A program made the position numbers and the translations under genes. DNA of 64,000 bases from Liolophura sinensis (lineage: Eukaryota; Mollusca; Polyplacophora; Chitonida; Chitonidae): contig NC_088295.1 in the NCBI RefSeq assembly GCF_032854445.1, positions 43,637,385 through 43,701,384 of the forward strand. The letters run 5' to 3'. Of this stretch, positions 1 to 13,300 are shown piece by piece. Numbering within the stretch: position 1 is the stretch's first letter; every line of letters begins with the position of its first letter. Under the pieces are notes generated by a model. That model was not told the origin of the DNA and ran no database searches. It was given only the letters and a program-made list of their open reading frames with translations.

Positions 1-1350
1 GGGGACGGACAGTATACTCATACTAGGAAGTACCGATAGGTTTTCAGTGGACTATTAATGAGATACTAGCTATAGCTGTCCAGTGTTGTTACATTTATGA
101 AGGAGGGTATAAGGACTTAGTTTAACAGGCTGATGGGCAGGAAACCTTTGTGAGAACATAGTGTGCTGCCTGTGTTACAGAAGTGTTACCTCTGTAACAG
201 ACTTGCTAGCTGTGCTACAGAAGTGTGACATGTGTTGCAAAAGAGCTACATGTGTTACAGAAGTGCGACATGTGTTACAAAAGTGCTACATGTGTTACAA
301 AGGTTTTGCTAAATATGCTGGAGAACTTGTGGATGTCATTTTGGGCCCTTTGAGGATATACTTGGACTCATTTTGATAACCGTGTTTATAAATGTATATA
401 TACATGGAGACTTCATGTATTAGGTGCACTACTGTATGATCTGAGAGATTGTTGAAAAGTACCATTATCATGTCTGCAAAATTTGTACCTTGCAATAATC
501 TGTCAAAACAAATGGGAACAAAGTACTTGTTTGATTGATTTAGTAATACATGTCAAGAAATGCACATGAAAAAGTGGCCTGCAATGATATGACACAAGGC
601 AAGAGTTCTTACCGATATTTAATTTATTAGTTGTGTGAGACTGCTTTATTAACGAACTCCTGTGGAAAGTCCTTGAAATACACGATTAACCAGCAAGTTG
701 CACAGCTGTACAGAACATGGATGGTTCAGCCAAAATGAATTACTTACAAAGACAAACAAGTTTGTAATGTTGCCAACCCTTTAATTATGATATGCCGTTT
801 CAGCTTATTACCTTGCATTGGGTATAATGCTATTTTTGTGCTCTTGATTCTGGTAGCGAATCAGAAGATAAAATTAGCCTATAACTCTATGTACTAGGCA
901 TCACTAATATGTGCTAGTGTATTTATATTTCAAATGCCATATAGCTTTCTGTGCATGCATTTCAAGAATTTACCCCATAGGTCACAGTTTTGCCCACTCG
1001 CATTGTGAAGTTAGCATATTGGGCGAAAGCCTACACAACTCATTGACATACAAGGCATTCTACAGTATACTGAAGTGCCATCCATTAGGACTTGTTAATT
1101 CCAATGTTATTTATCGCACATTTGTTTGAACTGCCACCTATTCACAAGTCTTGCTCAGCATATACCATCAACTGTGAACTTTTGACTGGACCCCAAGACC
1201 AACTATACATGGAATGTGTGCGTGTACCACAAGAGACTCTGAGCTGTCTTACCTGTAAATGCAACAGTAAATGCACCTGTACATGATGGTTTAAATATAC
1301 AGTATATCAGGTGATACGATTGTACTGAAGAACTTCTCTCTCGACTGACA
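1..1350. other. 5' flank of the RhoGEF exon 1
   Basis: AT-rich DNA with a 20-bp minisatellite near the left edge (listed separately). A TTTAAATATA stretch lies about 50 bp upstream of the exon 1 ATG but nothing shows that it is a promoter. Short open frames around 911-1286 have no recognisable similarity or splice context. Confidence 0.5.
161..305. repeat. 20-bp minisatellite
   Basis: About seven imperfect units of the form TGTGTTACAGAAGTGCGACA follow each other with 20-bp spacing. The short open frame running through it is a by-product of the repeat. Confidence 0.9.
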
Positions 1351-1387
1351 ATGTCTATAAAGCGACTTCTCCGCCGCATCAGCGCAA
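1351..1387 (+). CDS. RhoGEF exon 1 (probable initiating exon)
   Basis: ATG at 1351 opens a short basic stretch (MSIKRLLRRISA) ending at donor GTGAGT (1388), leaving one nucleotide that joins exon 2 to form a Thr codon. The frame is open upstream only to an in-frame TGA at 1312, which favours a start here. Another reading is an internal exon using AG at 1329-1330, which would add LLSRLT upstream; that site has little pyrimidine tract. The exon is very short, so its support comes mainly from the good donor and the perfect frame join to exon 2. Confidence 0.55.
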
Positions 1388-4300
1388 GTGAGTATATATA
1401 TGTATAGGCATAATATACTTTTTGTGGAGAAACATTAGTTATTCTTGTTGGACATGCTACATGAGCTCTGTCTCATTCATGTCCAAATATCTGTCAGGAA
1501 ACATTTGTGAAAGGTTTCTCTGTTGCGTTACACCTATTGCGTTTGAATGATTTATACTTACTTGGCCTAATTCTGAGAGATCTATTGTTCTTGGAATGGT
1601 GTTTTGGTGCTTGTTTTTAAGCATCAAACATATTGTTTTATAACCTTCATTGCCTCCAAACAATTACTTCAATCTGGGGGAAATTTCAGGTGGTATACAG
1701 CATGTAAAATTTGTTACATTTGTTTCCAATACCCACCATGATAGATTTGAGCAAGTTTTTCCACTTGAGACTGTTAAATGAACCATCCTTTCCAGATACC
1801 TGTCATGATGACTTTGTACAAGTTTTCCCTGTTAAGCGTGCTAAATGAACTATCATATTGGTTTCCATATACTCACTATGACTTTGTGTGAGTTTTTACT
1901 TGTCAAATGCCCTATATGGGATGGTCTGACAGCAACCTGCTGATGGTTGTGGGTTTCCCATGGGTTTTGCCAGGTTTCCTCCCACCATAATCCTGGCTGC
2001 TGTCATATAAGTGAAATATTTTTGAGTATAGGTGTAAAACACCAATCATACAAATAAACAAATACTTGTCAAATGTGCTACATGAGATATCTCTTGTCGA
2101 TTGTGTGAACAAAATAAATTATTTTTCATATCTCCATTATGAACCTGTGTGAAAGTTTTACCCTTTAAGCATCTAGTGGTGGATTTTTCTCTTATGGAAC
2201 ACGGAATGAAAACACATTACTACGATTAAACATTCACTGTAAGAGGACACACAGCTGTGCACCACACATGTTGATCCAAGACAATCATTTACCATTTGCT
2301 GATCATCTTGGCAGCTGAAGGGTGAATTTTGGTGTATAGTGAAATGTTAAAATGTTTTAAAAAGAAAAAGTATAAAATGCATGAAGTTCTTGAAGGGATG
2401 AAAAAATCATACTTATCATAGGAATTATATAATGCACTTTCAAACTGAAGTATTACAAGTAACCTAAAATTTAACCCTTGACTAAGGTTTGTGCGATTTC
2501 TTTTGAGAGTTCTGGTGATCTTAGAAAGATATTTGGGTTTTTTTGTGGAAGGTAAATGTGGGATGATATCCTACTTAAAAAATGTAAGTTTCAGCACAAA
2601 ATTTCCTCTTATTTGCCTCCTAAATGTGGTCTTTTTTTGGGGTGAAATGTTAGGTCATTTATAAATGTCCTGGTCTTGAAAGCATGGATGAGCTCATGGG
2701 TCAAGTAAAACACACTTACTGTAATTCAACCTTTTTGCACGTGGCAGGGTGTTTATTCAAGCAAATTCTGTTTTATTTATTTATTTATTTGATTGGGTTT
2801 TATGCCGAACTCAAGAATATTTCACTTATATGACGGCGGTCAGCATAAGGGTGGGAGGAAACCGGGCAAAGCCCGAGAGAAACCCACGACCATCCGCAAG
2901 TTGCTGACAGACCTTCCCACGTACGGCCAGAGAGGAAGGCAGCATAAGCTGGACTGAGGCATATTCTGAAGACATTTTTTTATTAGCCCTAAATTGGCCC
3001 TCCAACCAATGCAGTCTTGTCTCCAAAATCAATAAATAGAATGATTGTCAGCTTCTGTTGGCTCTGTCGTGCTACATGGACATCTGTGAAAGCTTGAAGG
3101 GTGAGACCGTACCTGCTGCATGGTTATAAGGGTTATTCAAGTAATATAAGAGACAATGTGCTTATCAAAGTGTCCAAAATCATTTTGAATACATGTATTT
3201 GTATACACATGTGAAAGATATTGTCCCAGGGTTAATTTAGGCAAAAAGTTTTGTAATTCACGTTATATTCTGATGTCTGCACATGATGGAAATTTATTAC
3301 TGTTAAACACTTTCTCATAATTCTCATAACAGTTTGGATTTGTAATATATACATGCTTACATCTCAAGGTGTAACAATTATAGTATGAAGTATTATGATG
3401 CAACAATTGAGTATGTTTGGAAAATTTTTTATGTATTTTTTCAAGTGCATGTATCCCTTACATAATTGTATTAGCAGACATCAGTGAAAGCCAGCTGACA
3501 AGAGAAACTCAAGGCTGAGCCAAAAACATTGGGATTTTTATATGTATTATCTTAAAATCTTTGTGGTTTTGGAATAAAGCAAAGTTGGCAGACATATTTG
3601 TTACTTTTTTTCAAACGTTCTACTTAGTTTTCCAGTTTAATGGTGTGGGATACATGTCATATAACTGACAGGATTTGGCACTAAAGTAAAAAAACAAGGC
3701 CTCGGGAAGACTGCAATAGCATTAGTTACGGGGTGATATTTAACTGTGTTAACAGTGGAAATGTCAGAGTCAGTGTGAGATTGGGAAGATACACACCAGG
3801 AGAGCTGACAGACAACATGCATACAGGTAGACCTGTACAAGATAGCTCATAAGCCTGAACCACAGCTTGTTAGATCAGCATGATACAGAAGGAAAATTGC
3901 CAGCGTTTACCAGTCACAGCAATCTTTCAGGCAATCTGATGTTTGGAGTTGGGGCATGTGTTAGCATATCATGGCTTCATCACAACCACATGTATTTCCT
4001 TTGTAGTGCAATATGAATTCTCTTTCGCATTGTTTTAGGAGGGGAAAAAAGTTAAAAGTACATGGTATCCAGATGTATTGGATTTTATAATGTGTAATAT
4101 TTGCTTTAATCTGTTTTCTTTTGGTGGATTGATCAGTTAATAATTACTTCTGTACCTGCATTTATTCAAAAGCTATAGATTTTTCTCACAAGAAATATCT
4201 TTGTAAGACATCAGAGACTTATATTAGGAAATAGATCAAAATTACAAAACTCACTGGTGACCTTAAAAATTGTGCAGACTGCACTCAGAAATAAGTACTT

Positions 4301-7300
4301 ATTTTTTGTCAAGCTTTTTTTTGCTATATTAGTTGTTAATTTAGGATGTACATGTAGGCATCAGTCTCTGCTATGAGATTTGCCATGCTCTTTTGCTGTC
4401 GTGTGTAGTCCTGTCATGATAATCTCTCCACCACCACCACCAATCCTTAAAAAATTACAAATGACTTCCTAAATTCAGTATCCATCCAAGTTTCTATCTC
4501 TTGAGATCATGTCAGATGTAATTTGTACGTATTAAGTTTGTGATAATTGGGTGCCAACACAGCAGCAGTCAGAGAGATAAAGCCAGCTGGCACTCAGATT
4601 CTGTGTAATATTAGCTGACATAATTTCTGAATTAGGTAATACTTAATCTAGATCAGTTCATTTCAAAATTTCCATGTAGTACAGCGTAATCTGTAATCAG
4701 AAAATCTCATCTTTTTTGCAGTCATTTCTGCAGAATCCTTGTAGATATAGGATGAATGGGATAAATGAATTGCTGTGAGAAGAAGAACTGTCTTTAAAAA
4801 GCAAATACAGTACAGAACCGTATTGTCCTGCACTGTTCTTCTGAAAATCAGAATTGGTTTAGGGGGACTTCCATATGGGGCTCATTAGAAGGTGGTTTTC
4901 AGCTACCTGCAGCGTGCTACTGTATTTGTGTGGAGATTGGAGCATGTAGCTGCCTACTTTAACCAGTGCTCTTATTTTACTTCATGTTACTTCTCTGACA
5001 GGTACCTGGCTTAACTCTTCCTGGGAAGCATTCTGCTCAAAACATGATGAAAGACCCGCTTACATAGAGTGAACTTTCTTCAGTTTTAAATAATTCCACA
5101 TCTGCTTCTGTATGTTTGCCCGTTTATAAAAAAAAACATGACTGTCACTGTGTAAGTATGCTGTTATTTTACCCATTTTAGCAACTGATGGACGATATGC
5201 AAGTCTCCACAACCTGCTGGAGAGTGAGAGAGTATACCAACAGAACCTGAGAACTATATTTGACACCTATGCCGAACCACTTAGGTGAGCTTTTAAAATT
5301 GATTTCTTCCAGATCATCCACATTCTACACGTTGTAATTCTTATCTTGCTTAAATAAGATTGTTAAGCAGGGTGTAGACCGTAGGTGATCGTAAACAACT
5401 GGGTTCAACTCAACTCAGTTGACCTATGCATATCGATTTTGTCGAAAAGTTTGACAAAACCTTATGATCGGGAGCAACTTGCGGCACCTGATTAGATTTA
5501 GTTTCGGTGCATGTAATTCAACTACAACTGGCGGCAACTGTGAACAGATACTTAGCAACTTGATTGTCATGTGACCTGTTCATGATGGCTGGGCTCTTGT
5601 GCGTAATGTGTGGATGTGATTGATATTATGTGTAATATATCTTTAAGTTGTCTTTTCTCTGGAAATTTAAGGTTTCTTTGAAAATTCTGTTGTCGTTTCA
5701 TTCCAACTTTTCAATTTGTATCCCCATTCAGTGAAAGGATAGACAAATGTATTTATTTATTTATTTGATGTGCGTTTCATGCCATACTCAAGAATATTTC
5801 ACTTGTGTGACGGCGGCCAGTATTATGGTGGGAGGAAACCGGGGTAGACAAATTTAATAATTTGCTCTAACTGTAACCTCTCAATAGTTACACTCCGTGT
5901 GTACATCATATGCTTTGTCCGTGCCTAGCAAAAGGTGTCGTACAGGCACAGGCTTAACCTCCACATATTGATGAGCATATTTTCCACCTCATCGGCCCAC
6001 TCGGTGATCACCATTGTTATTGTGGAACTCCTGCATAGTTATAGTGGAACTCATGCATAGTTATAGTGCAACTCATGCATAGTTATAGTGGAACTCATGC
6101 ATAGTTATAGTGAAACCCATGCTTCTGATGTATCACCTGATGCATCACTTGGACCAACTGGGTGCATGCATGGATCAGCGGAACTGGGTACATCTGGGTG
6201 CAAACATGTGTAGATTAGTGGAACAGGGTAAAACTGGGTGCAAAAATGTAGATTAGTGGAACTGGGTGCAAGCATGCGTTAATCAGCAGAACTGGGTACA
6301 TCTGGGTGCAAGCATGCGTAGATTAGCGGAACTGGGTACAACAGGGTGCAAGCATGTGTAGATCAGCGGAACTGGGTACAACTGGGTGCAAGCATGTGTA
6401 GATCAGTGGAACTGGGTACAACAGGGTGCAAGCATGCGTAGATCAGCGGAACTGGGTACAACTGGATGCAAGCATGCGTAGATCAGCGGAACTGGGTACA
6501 ACTGGGTGCAAGCATGCGTAGATCAGCGGAACTGGGTACAACTGGATGCAAGCATGTGTAGATCAGCGGAACTGGGTACAGCTGGGTGCAAGCATGTGTA
6601 GATCAGCGGAACTGGGTACAACTGGGTGCAAGCATGCGTAGATCAGCGGAACTGGGTACAACTGGGTGCAAGCATGCGTAGATCAGCGGAACTGGGTACA
6701 ATGGGTGCAAGCATGTGTAGATCAGTGGATCTGGGTACAACAGGGTGCAAGCATGTGTAGATCAGTGGAACTGGGTACATCTGGGTGCAAACATGCGTAG
6801 ATCAGCGGAACTTGGTACAGCTGGATGCAAGCATGTGTAGATCAGCGGAACTGGGTACCACTGGGTGCAAGCATGTGTAGATCAGCGGAACTGGGTACCA
6901 CTGGGTGCAAGCATGTGTAGATCAGTGGATCTGGGTACAACAGGGTGCAAGCATGTGTAGATCAGTGGAACTGGGTACATCTGGGTGCAAACATGCGTAG
7001 ATCAGCGGAACTGGGTACAGCTGGATGCAAGCATGTGTAGATCAGCGGAACTGGGTACCACTGGGTGCAAGCATGTGTAGATCAGTGGATCTGGGTACAA
7101 CAGGGTGCAAGCATGTGTAGATCAGTGGAACTGGGTACATCTGGGTGCAAACATGCGTAGATCAGCGGAACTGGGTACAGCTGGATGCAAGCATGTGTAG
7201 ATCAGCGGAACTGGGTACCACTGGGTGCAAGCGTGCGTAGATCAGCGGAACTGGGTACAACTGGATGCAAGCATGCGTAGATCAGCGGAACTGGGTACAA

Positions 7301-10300
7301 CTGGATGCAAGCATGCGTAGATCAGCGGAACTGGGTACAACTGGGTGCAAGCATGTGTAGATCAGCGGAACTGGGTACAACTGGGTGCAAGCATGCGTAG
7401 ATCAGCGGAACTGGGTACATCTGGGTGCAAGCATGTGTAGATCAGCGGAACTGGGTACAACTGGATGCAAGCATGCGTAGATCAGCGGAACTGGGTACAA
7501 CTGGGTGCAAGCATGTGTAGATCAGCGGAACTGGGTACAACTGGGTGCAAGCATGCGTGGATTAGTGGAACTGGGTACAACAGGGTGCAAGCATGTGTAG
7601 ATCAGTGGAACTGGGTACATCTGGGTGCAAGCATGCGTAGATTAGCGGAACTGAGTACATCTGGGTGCAAACGTGTAGATTAGTGGATCTGGGCACATCT
7701 GGTTGCAAGCATGTGTAGATCAGCAGAACTAGGTACATCTGGGTGCAAGCATGTGTAGATCAGTGGATCTGGGCACATCTGGTTGCAAGCATGCGTAGAT
7801 CAGCGGAACTGGGTACAACTGGGTGCAAGCATGCGTGGATTAGTGGAACTGGGTACAACAGGGTGCAAGCATGTGTAGATCAGTGGAACTGGGTACATCT
7901 GGGTGCAAGCATGCGTAGATTAGCGGAACTGAGTACATCTGGGTGCAAACGTGTAGATTAGTGGATCTGGGCACATCTGGTTGCAAGCATGCGTAGATCA
8001 GCGAAACTGGGTACAACAGGGTGCAAGCATGTGTAGATCAGTGGAACTGGGTACATCTGGGTGCAAGCATACATAGATCAGTGGAACTGGGTACAACTGG
8101 GTGCAAGCATGCGTAGATCAGCGGAACTGGGTACAACTGGGTGCAAGCATGCGTAGATCAGTGGAACTGGGTACAACAGGGTGCAGGCATACATAGATCA
8201 GTGGAACTGGGTACAACAGGGTGCAAGCATGCGTAGATCAGTGGAACTGGGTACAGCTGGGTGCAAGCATGCGTAGATCAGCGGAACTGGGTACAACTGG
8301 ATGCAAGCATGTGTAGATCAGTGGAACTGGGTACAACTGGGTGCAAGCATGCGTAGATCAGTGGAACTGGGTACAACTGGGTGCAGGCGTACATAGATCA
8401 GTGGAACTGGGTACAACTGGGTGCAAGCATGCGTAGATCAGTGGAACTGGGTGCAAGCATGCATAGATCAGCGGAATTGGGTACAACAGGGTGCAAGCAT
8501 GCGTAGATCAGTGGAACTGGGTACAACTGGGTGCAGGCATACATAGATCAGTGGAACTGGGTACAACTGGATGCAAGCATGCGTAGATCAGTGGAACTGG
8601 GTACAACTGGGTGCAAGCATGCGTAGATCAGCGGAACTGGGTACAACTGGGTGCAAGCATGTGTAGATCAGCGGAACTGGGTACAACTGGGTGCAAGCAT
8701 GCGTGGATTAGTGGAACTGGGTACAACAGGGTGCAAGCATGTGTAGATCAGTGGAACTGGGTACATCTGGGTGCAAGCATGCGTAGATTAGCGGAACTGA
8801 GTACATCTGGGTGCAAACGTGTAGATTAGTGGATCTGGGCACATCTGGTTGCAAGCATGTGTAGATCAGCAGAACTAGGTACATCTGGGTGCAAGCATGT
8901 GTAGATCAGTGGATCTGGGCACATCTGGTTGCAAGCATGCGTAGATCAGCGGAACTGGGTACAACTGGGTGCAAGCATGCGTGGATTAGTGGAACTGGGT
9001 ACAACAGGGTGCAAGCATGTGTAGATCAGTGGAACTGGGTACATCTGGGTGCAAGCATGCGTAGATTAGCGGAACTGAGTACATCTGGGTGCAAACGTGT
9101 AGATTAGTGGATCTGGGCACATCTGGTTGCAAGCATGCGTAGATCAGCGAAACTGGGTACAACAGGGTGCAAGCATGTGTAGATCAGTGGAACTGGGTAC
9201 ATCTGGGTGCAAGCATACATAGATCAGTGGAACTGGGTACAACTGGGTGCAAGCATGCGTAGATCAGCGGAACTGGGTACAACTGGGTGCAAGCATGCGT
9301 AGATCAGTGGAACTGGGTACAACAGGGTGCAGGCATACATAGATCAGTGGAACTGGGTACAACAGGGTGCAAGCATGCGTAGATCAGTGGAACTGGGTAC
9401 AGCTGGGTGCAAGCATGCGTAGATCAGCGGAACTGGGTACAACTGGATGCAAGCATGTGTAGATCAGTGGAACTGGGTACAACTGGGTGCAAGCATGCGT
9501 AGATCAGTGGAACTGGGTACAACTGGGTGCAGGCGTACATAGATCAGTGGAACTGGGTACAACTGGGTGCAAGCATGCGTAGATCAGTGGAACTGGGTGC
9601 AAGCATGCATAGATCAGCGGAATTGGGTACAACAGGGTGCAAGCATGCGTAGATCAGTGGAACTGGGTACAACTGGGTGCAGGCATACATAGATCAGTGG
9701 AACTGGGTACAACTGGATGCAAGCATGCGTAGATCAGTGGAACTGGGTACAACTGGGTGCAAGCATGCGTAGATCAGCGGAACTGGGTACAACAGGGTGC
9801 AAGCATGCGTAGATCGGTGTAACTGGGTACAGCTGGGTGCAAGCATGCGTAGGTCAGTGGAACTGGGTACAACAGGGTGCAAGCATGCATAGATCAGCGG
9901 AACTGGGTACAACTGGTTGCAAGCATGCATAGGTCAGCGGAACTGGGTACAACTGGTTGGAAGCATGCATAGGTCAACGGAACTGGGAACAAGCATGCAT
10001 AGATCAGCGGAACTGGGTACAACTGGATGCAAGCATGCGTAGGTCAGCGGAACTGGGTACAACTGGATGCAAACATGCATAGATCAGCGGAACTGGGTAC
10101 AACTGGTTGCAAGCATGCATAGGTCAGCGGAACTGGGTACAACTGGTTGCAAGCATGCGTAGGTCTGCGGAACTGGGTACAACAGGGTGCAAGCATGCAT
10201 AGATCAGCGGAACTGGGTACAACTGGGTGCAAGCATGCGTAGATCAATGGAACTGGGTACAACTGGGTGCAAACATGCATAGATCAGCAGAACTGGGTAC

Positions 10301-13300
10301 AACTGGGTGCAAGCATGTGTAGATCAGCGGAACTGGGTGCAAGCATGCATAGATCAGCGGAACTGGGTACCACTGGGTGCAAGCATGCGTAGATCAGCGG
10401 AACCGGGTACAACTGGGTGCAGGCATGCATAGGTCAGCGGAACTGGGTACAACTGGTTGCAAGCATGCGTAGGTCAGCGGAACTGGGTACAACAGGGTGC
10501 AAGCATGCGTAGATCAGTGGAACTGGGTACAACTGGGTACAAGTATGCATAGGTCAGCGGAACTGGGTACAACAGGGTGCAAGCATGCATAGGTCAGCGG
10601 AACTGGGTACAACTGGTTGCAAGTATGCATAGGTCAGCGGAACTGGGTACAACTGGTTGCAAGCATGCGTAGGTCAGCGGAACTGGGTACAACAGGGTGC
10701 AAGCATGCGTAGATCAGTGGAACTGGGTGCAATTGGTTGCAAGCATGCATAGGTCAGCGGAACTGGGTACAACAGGGTGCAAGCATGCATAGGTCAGCGG
10801 AACTGGGTACAACTGGTTGCAAGCATGCATAGGTCAGCGGAACTGGGTACAACAGGGTGCAAGCATGCGTAGATCAGCGGAACTGGGTGCAAGCATGCAT
10901 AGATCAGTGGAACTGGGTACCACTGGGTGCAAGCATGCGTAGATCAGTGGATCTGGGTACAACTGGGTGCAAGCATGCATAGGTCAGCGGAACTGGGTAC
11001 AACAGGGTGCAAGCATGCATAGGTCAGCGGAACTGGGTACAACTGGATGCAAGCATGCATAGGTCAGCAGAACTGGGTACAACAGGGTGCAAGCATGCGT
11101 AGATCAGCGGAACTGGGTACCACTGGGTGCAAGCGTGCATAGATGAAAGGAACTGGGTACGACTAGACCAGCGGAATTGGGTACAACTAGATCAGCGGAA
11201 CTGGGTACATCTGGGCATAAGCATGCGTTGATCAACGGAATTGGGTACAACTAGATCAAGGGAACTGGGTACATCTGGGCGCAAGCATGCGTAGATCAAC
11301 GGAATTGGGTACAACTAGATCAGCGGAACTGGGTACATCTGGGTGCAAGCATGCGTAGATCAACGGAATTGGGTACAACTAGATCAGTGGGACTGGGTAC
11401 ATCTGGGCGCAATTATGCGTAGATCAACGGAATTGGGTACAACTAGATCAGTGGAACTGGGTACATCTGGGCGCAAGCATGCGTAGATCAACGGAATTGG
11501 GTACAACTAGATCACGGGAACTGGGTACATCTGGGCATAAGCATGCGTAGATCAACGGAATTGGGTACAACTAGATCAACGGAACTGGGTACATCTGGGC
11601 GCAATTATGCGTAGATCAACGGAATTGGGTACAACTGGATCAGCGGAACTGGGTACATCTGGGTGGAAGCATGCGTAGATCAATGGAATTGGGTACAACT
11701 AGATCAATGGAACTGGGTACATCTGGATGCTTCAAGTTGCACAAAAGTAGAACACGTTTAACTCCAAAGAACTAGTGAGCCAGCTGTTGTCGGTGATCAC
11801 AAGTGCGCATAGCTCGACTAAAACTAGCATCCGATCGCATGTTCCCAGTTGCTCTTGATTGCGTCCAGTCGCCCAAAACCATTTGCTCCCAGAAGCAAGG
11901 TTGATCTACGCCCCCTTTTAAATTCCTGTTAAAGAATTGGTAAATGCTAAAAGTCCAGACAGTAAAATCTAGCATTTTTTGCATATTAAATGTATTAGAT
12001 CCAATAAAAACCATACATGTAGCTGTTAGAATATTCGATCCAGTATACAGTACAGTTGCATGACAATTAAAGAAGGAAAACAAATTTAAGAAAAAAAATT
12101 CTAAGCTTGTTGAAAAGAAACAGCTGATAAACTAAATGTGCAGTATATACTAAACATTACAACATCCCAAATATGTAGGTTGGACGTGTGTAAAATTAAG
12201 GTTGATGATGCTGTTGAAGCAAATATAAGAAGTTATATGCATGTGTGTTGCTTTTTAAACAAACATACACAACATGTATATTTATTTCACTGGTCTGTTA
12301 TTCCAGGTAGATTAATATTTGAGGCTTTCCTTTGCATAGGGTGAAAATGTCATTCATGTAATACAGTTCAGTATGAACAATTAGCCAAATGTTGATTTTG
12401 GCAAAGAAAATAAATATGAGTTCTCAACAAATGTTCACTGGAATCATTCAGGGAGAAATTCAGAGTTATTGTGGAGGAATAAGATTCTCGAAAATTCCAC
12501 ATAGGTACAAGTTTATGAGTTAAAACTCTTCTGAATGAGTTTGTAGAATGGAGGGCTGTAGAGGATTCCTTTTTCTTAAGTATGCATGGACACCGTTCAG
12601 ACTTCCATTAGTGTCTTGAAATTTGCCAGTTACCTGGCAAGGTTCCAGTTATGGTTACTCCTCATTGCTTGTCTCGGTTTCTTCCTGTATGATTTGTCAA
12701 AGAAGGGAAACAATCTTGAGTTTTGAAAGAAATTTTTCCCAACAATAAAATATTAAAATAGAAAATGTTCTTAGTCCTAATTATTATACTTTGACAAAGG
12801 CTACAAAACTTGGCCAGATTTCAGGTTTATACTGTGCTTTGTTTTACTTCCAGAAAATTCTCTGCCCTGAGCAAAGAAGAGCACAAGGTCCTGTTTTCAG
12901 GAATAGAGCCAATTCTATCTGTCAGCATTATGTTATGCTCAAAGGTGAGTTGTAACTATGTGTGTTACATGAATAGCCTTCTTTGATTTATCTCATTTTA
13001 TGTTAAAGATTATTTGAGTTATCATAACCTTCATATTTTTTAAGGTATAGGAAACGATATATGACAGATATATGCAGATATAAGACAGACTTCAACTCCA
13101 GCAAGAGCTAGATTAAAAAACAGCATGACTGAAATCATGGTTGTCAAGTTACATTATTATGTTAGACGACTTTAGTGATGTCCCCGTGAGGAAATCATGA
13201 CCTGGCTTCGGGATCACAAAGCTTAGGTAAAAATTTTAAATCACTTTATAATTGTTATTTGATTATAACAAGGTTAAAATTTTGCTTGAAAACATAAATT

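Larger units (their letters stand above)
1388..5181. other. RhoGEF intron 1
   Basis: 3.8 kb without coding signal. It holds two family A SINE copies (1910-2062 and 2771-2956) and one end of a MITE-like element (2716-2760). The rest is AT-rich unique-looking sequence. Confidence 0.7.
6150..11730. repeat. 40-bp minisatellite array, about 5.6 kb, with higher-order structure
   Basis: Unit GATCAGCGGAACTGGGTACA followed by ACTGGGTGCAAGCATGCGTA, repeated about 135 times head to tail. Variants recur in fixed positions: GCG/GTG after CAT, GCGGAAC/GTGGAAC/GTGGATC, ACAACTGGG/ACAACAGGG/ACATCTGGG/ACCACTGGG. Occasional units are shortened. Since 40 is not divisible by 3, the frames cycle every 120 bp; the 72-78-residue open frames inside are artefacts. 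It lies wholly in RhoGEF intron 2. Confidence 0.98.
5285..12853. other. RhoGEF intron 2, occupied mostly by satellite DNA
   Basis: 7.6 kb intron. Contents: a possible repeat flank (about 5370-5570), a truncated SINE (5749-5844), a 22-bp minisatellite (6016-6120), the 40-bp minisatellite (6150-11730), a right flank with sequence reminiscent of the left (11765-11925), then AT-rich sequence up to the acceptor. Confidence 0.75.

Noticed and set aside
1092-1286. Cysteine-rich short open frame (ending CKCNSKCTCT)
   Set aside because: No good splice sites, no signal peptide and no known cysteine pattern; it ends just before the RhoGEF exon 1 region in another context.
7465-10280. 72-78-residue open frames in the satellite with repeated motifs such as ACVDQWNW and LHPVVPSS
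   Set aside because: They follow from a 40-bp unit read in cycling frames; the same peptides recur on both strands wherever stop-causing variants are absent. No start or splice context is specific.
11772-12083. 103-codon minus-strand open frame right of the satellite
   Set aside because: Composition varies along its length and the first half is AT-rich intron sequence; it overlaps the presumed transposon remnant and has no motif.
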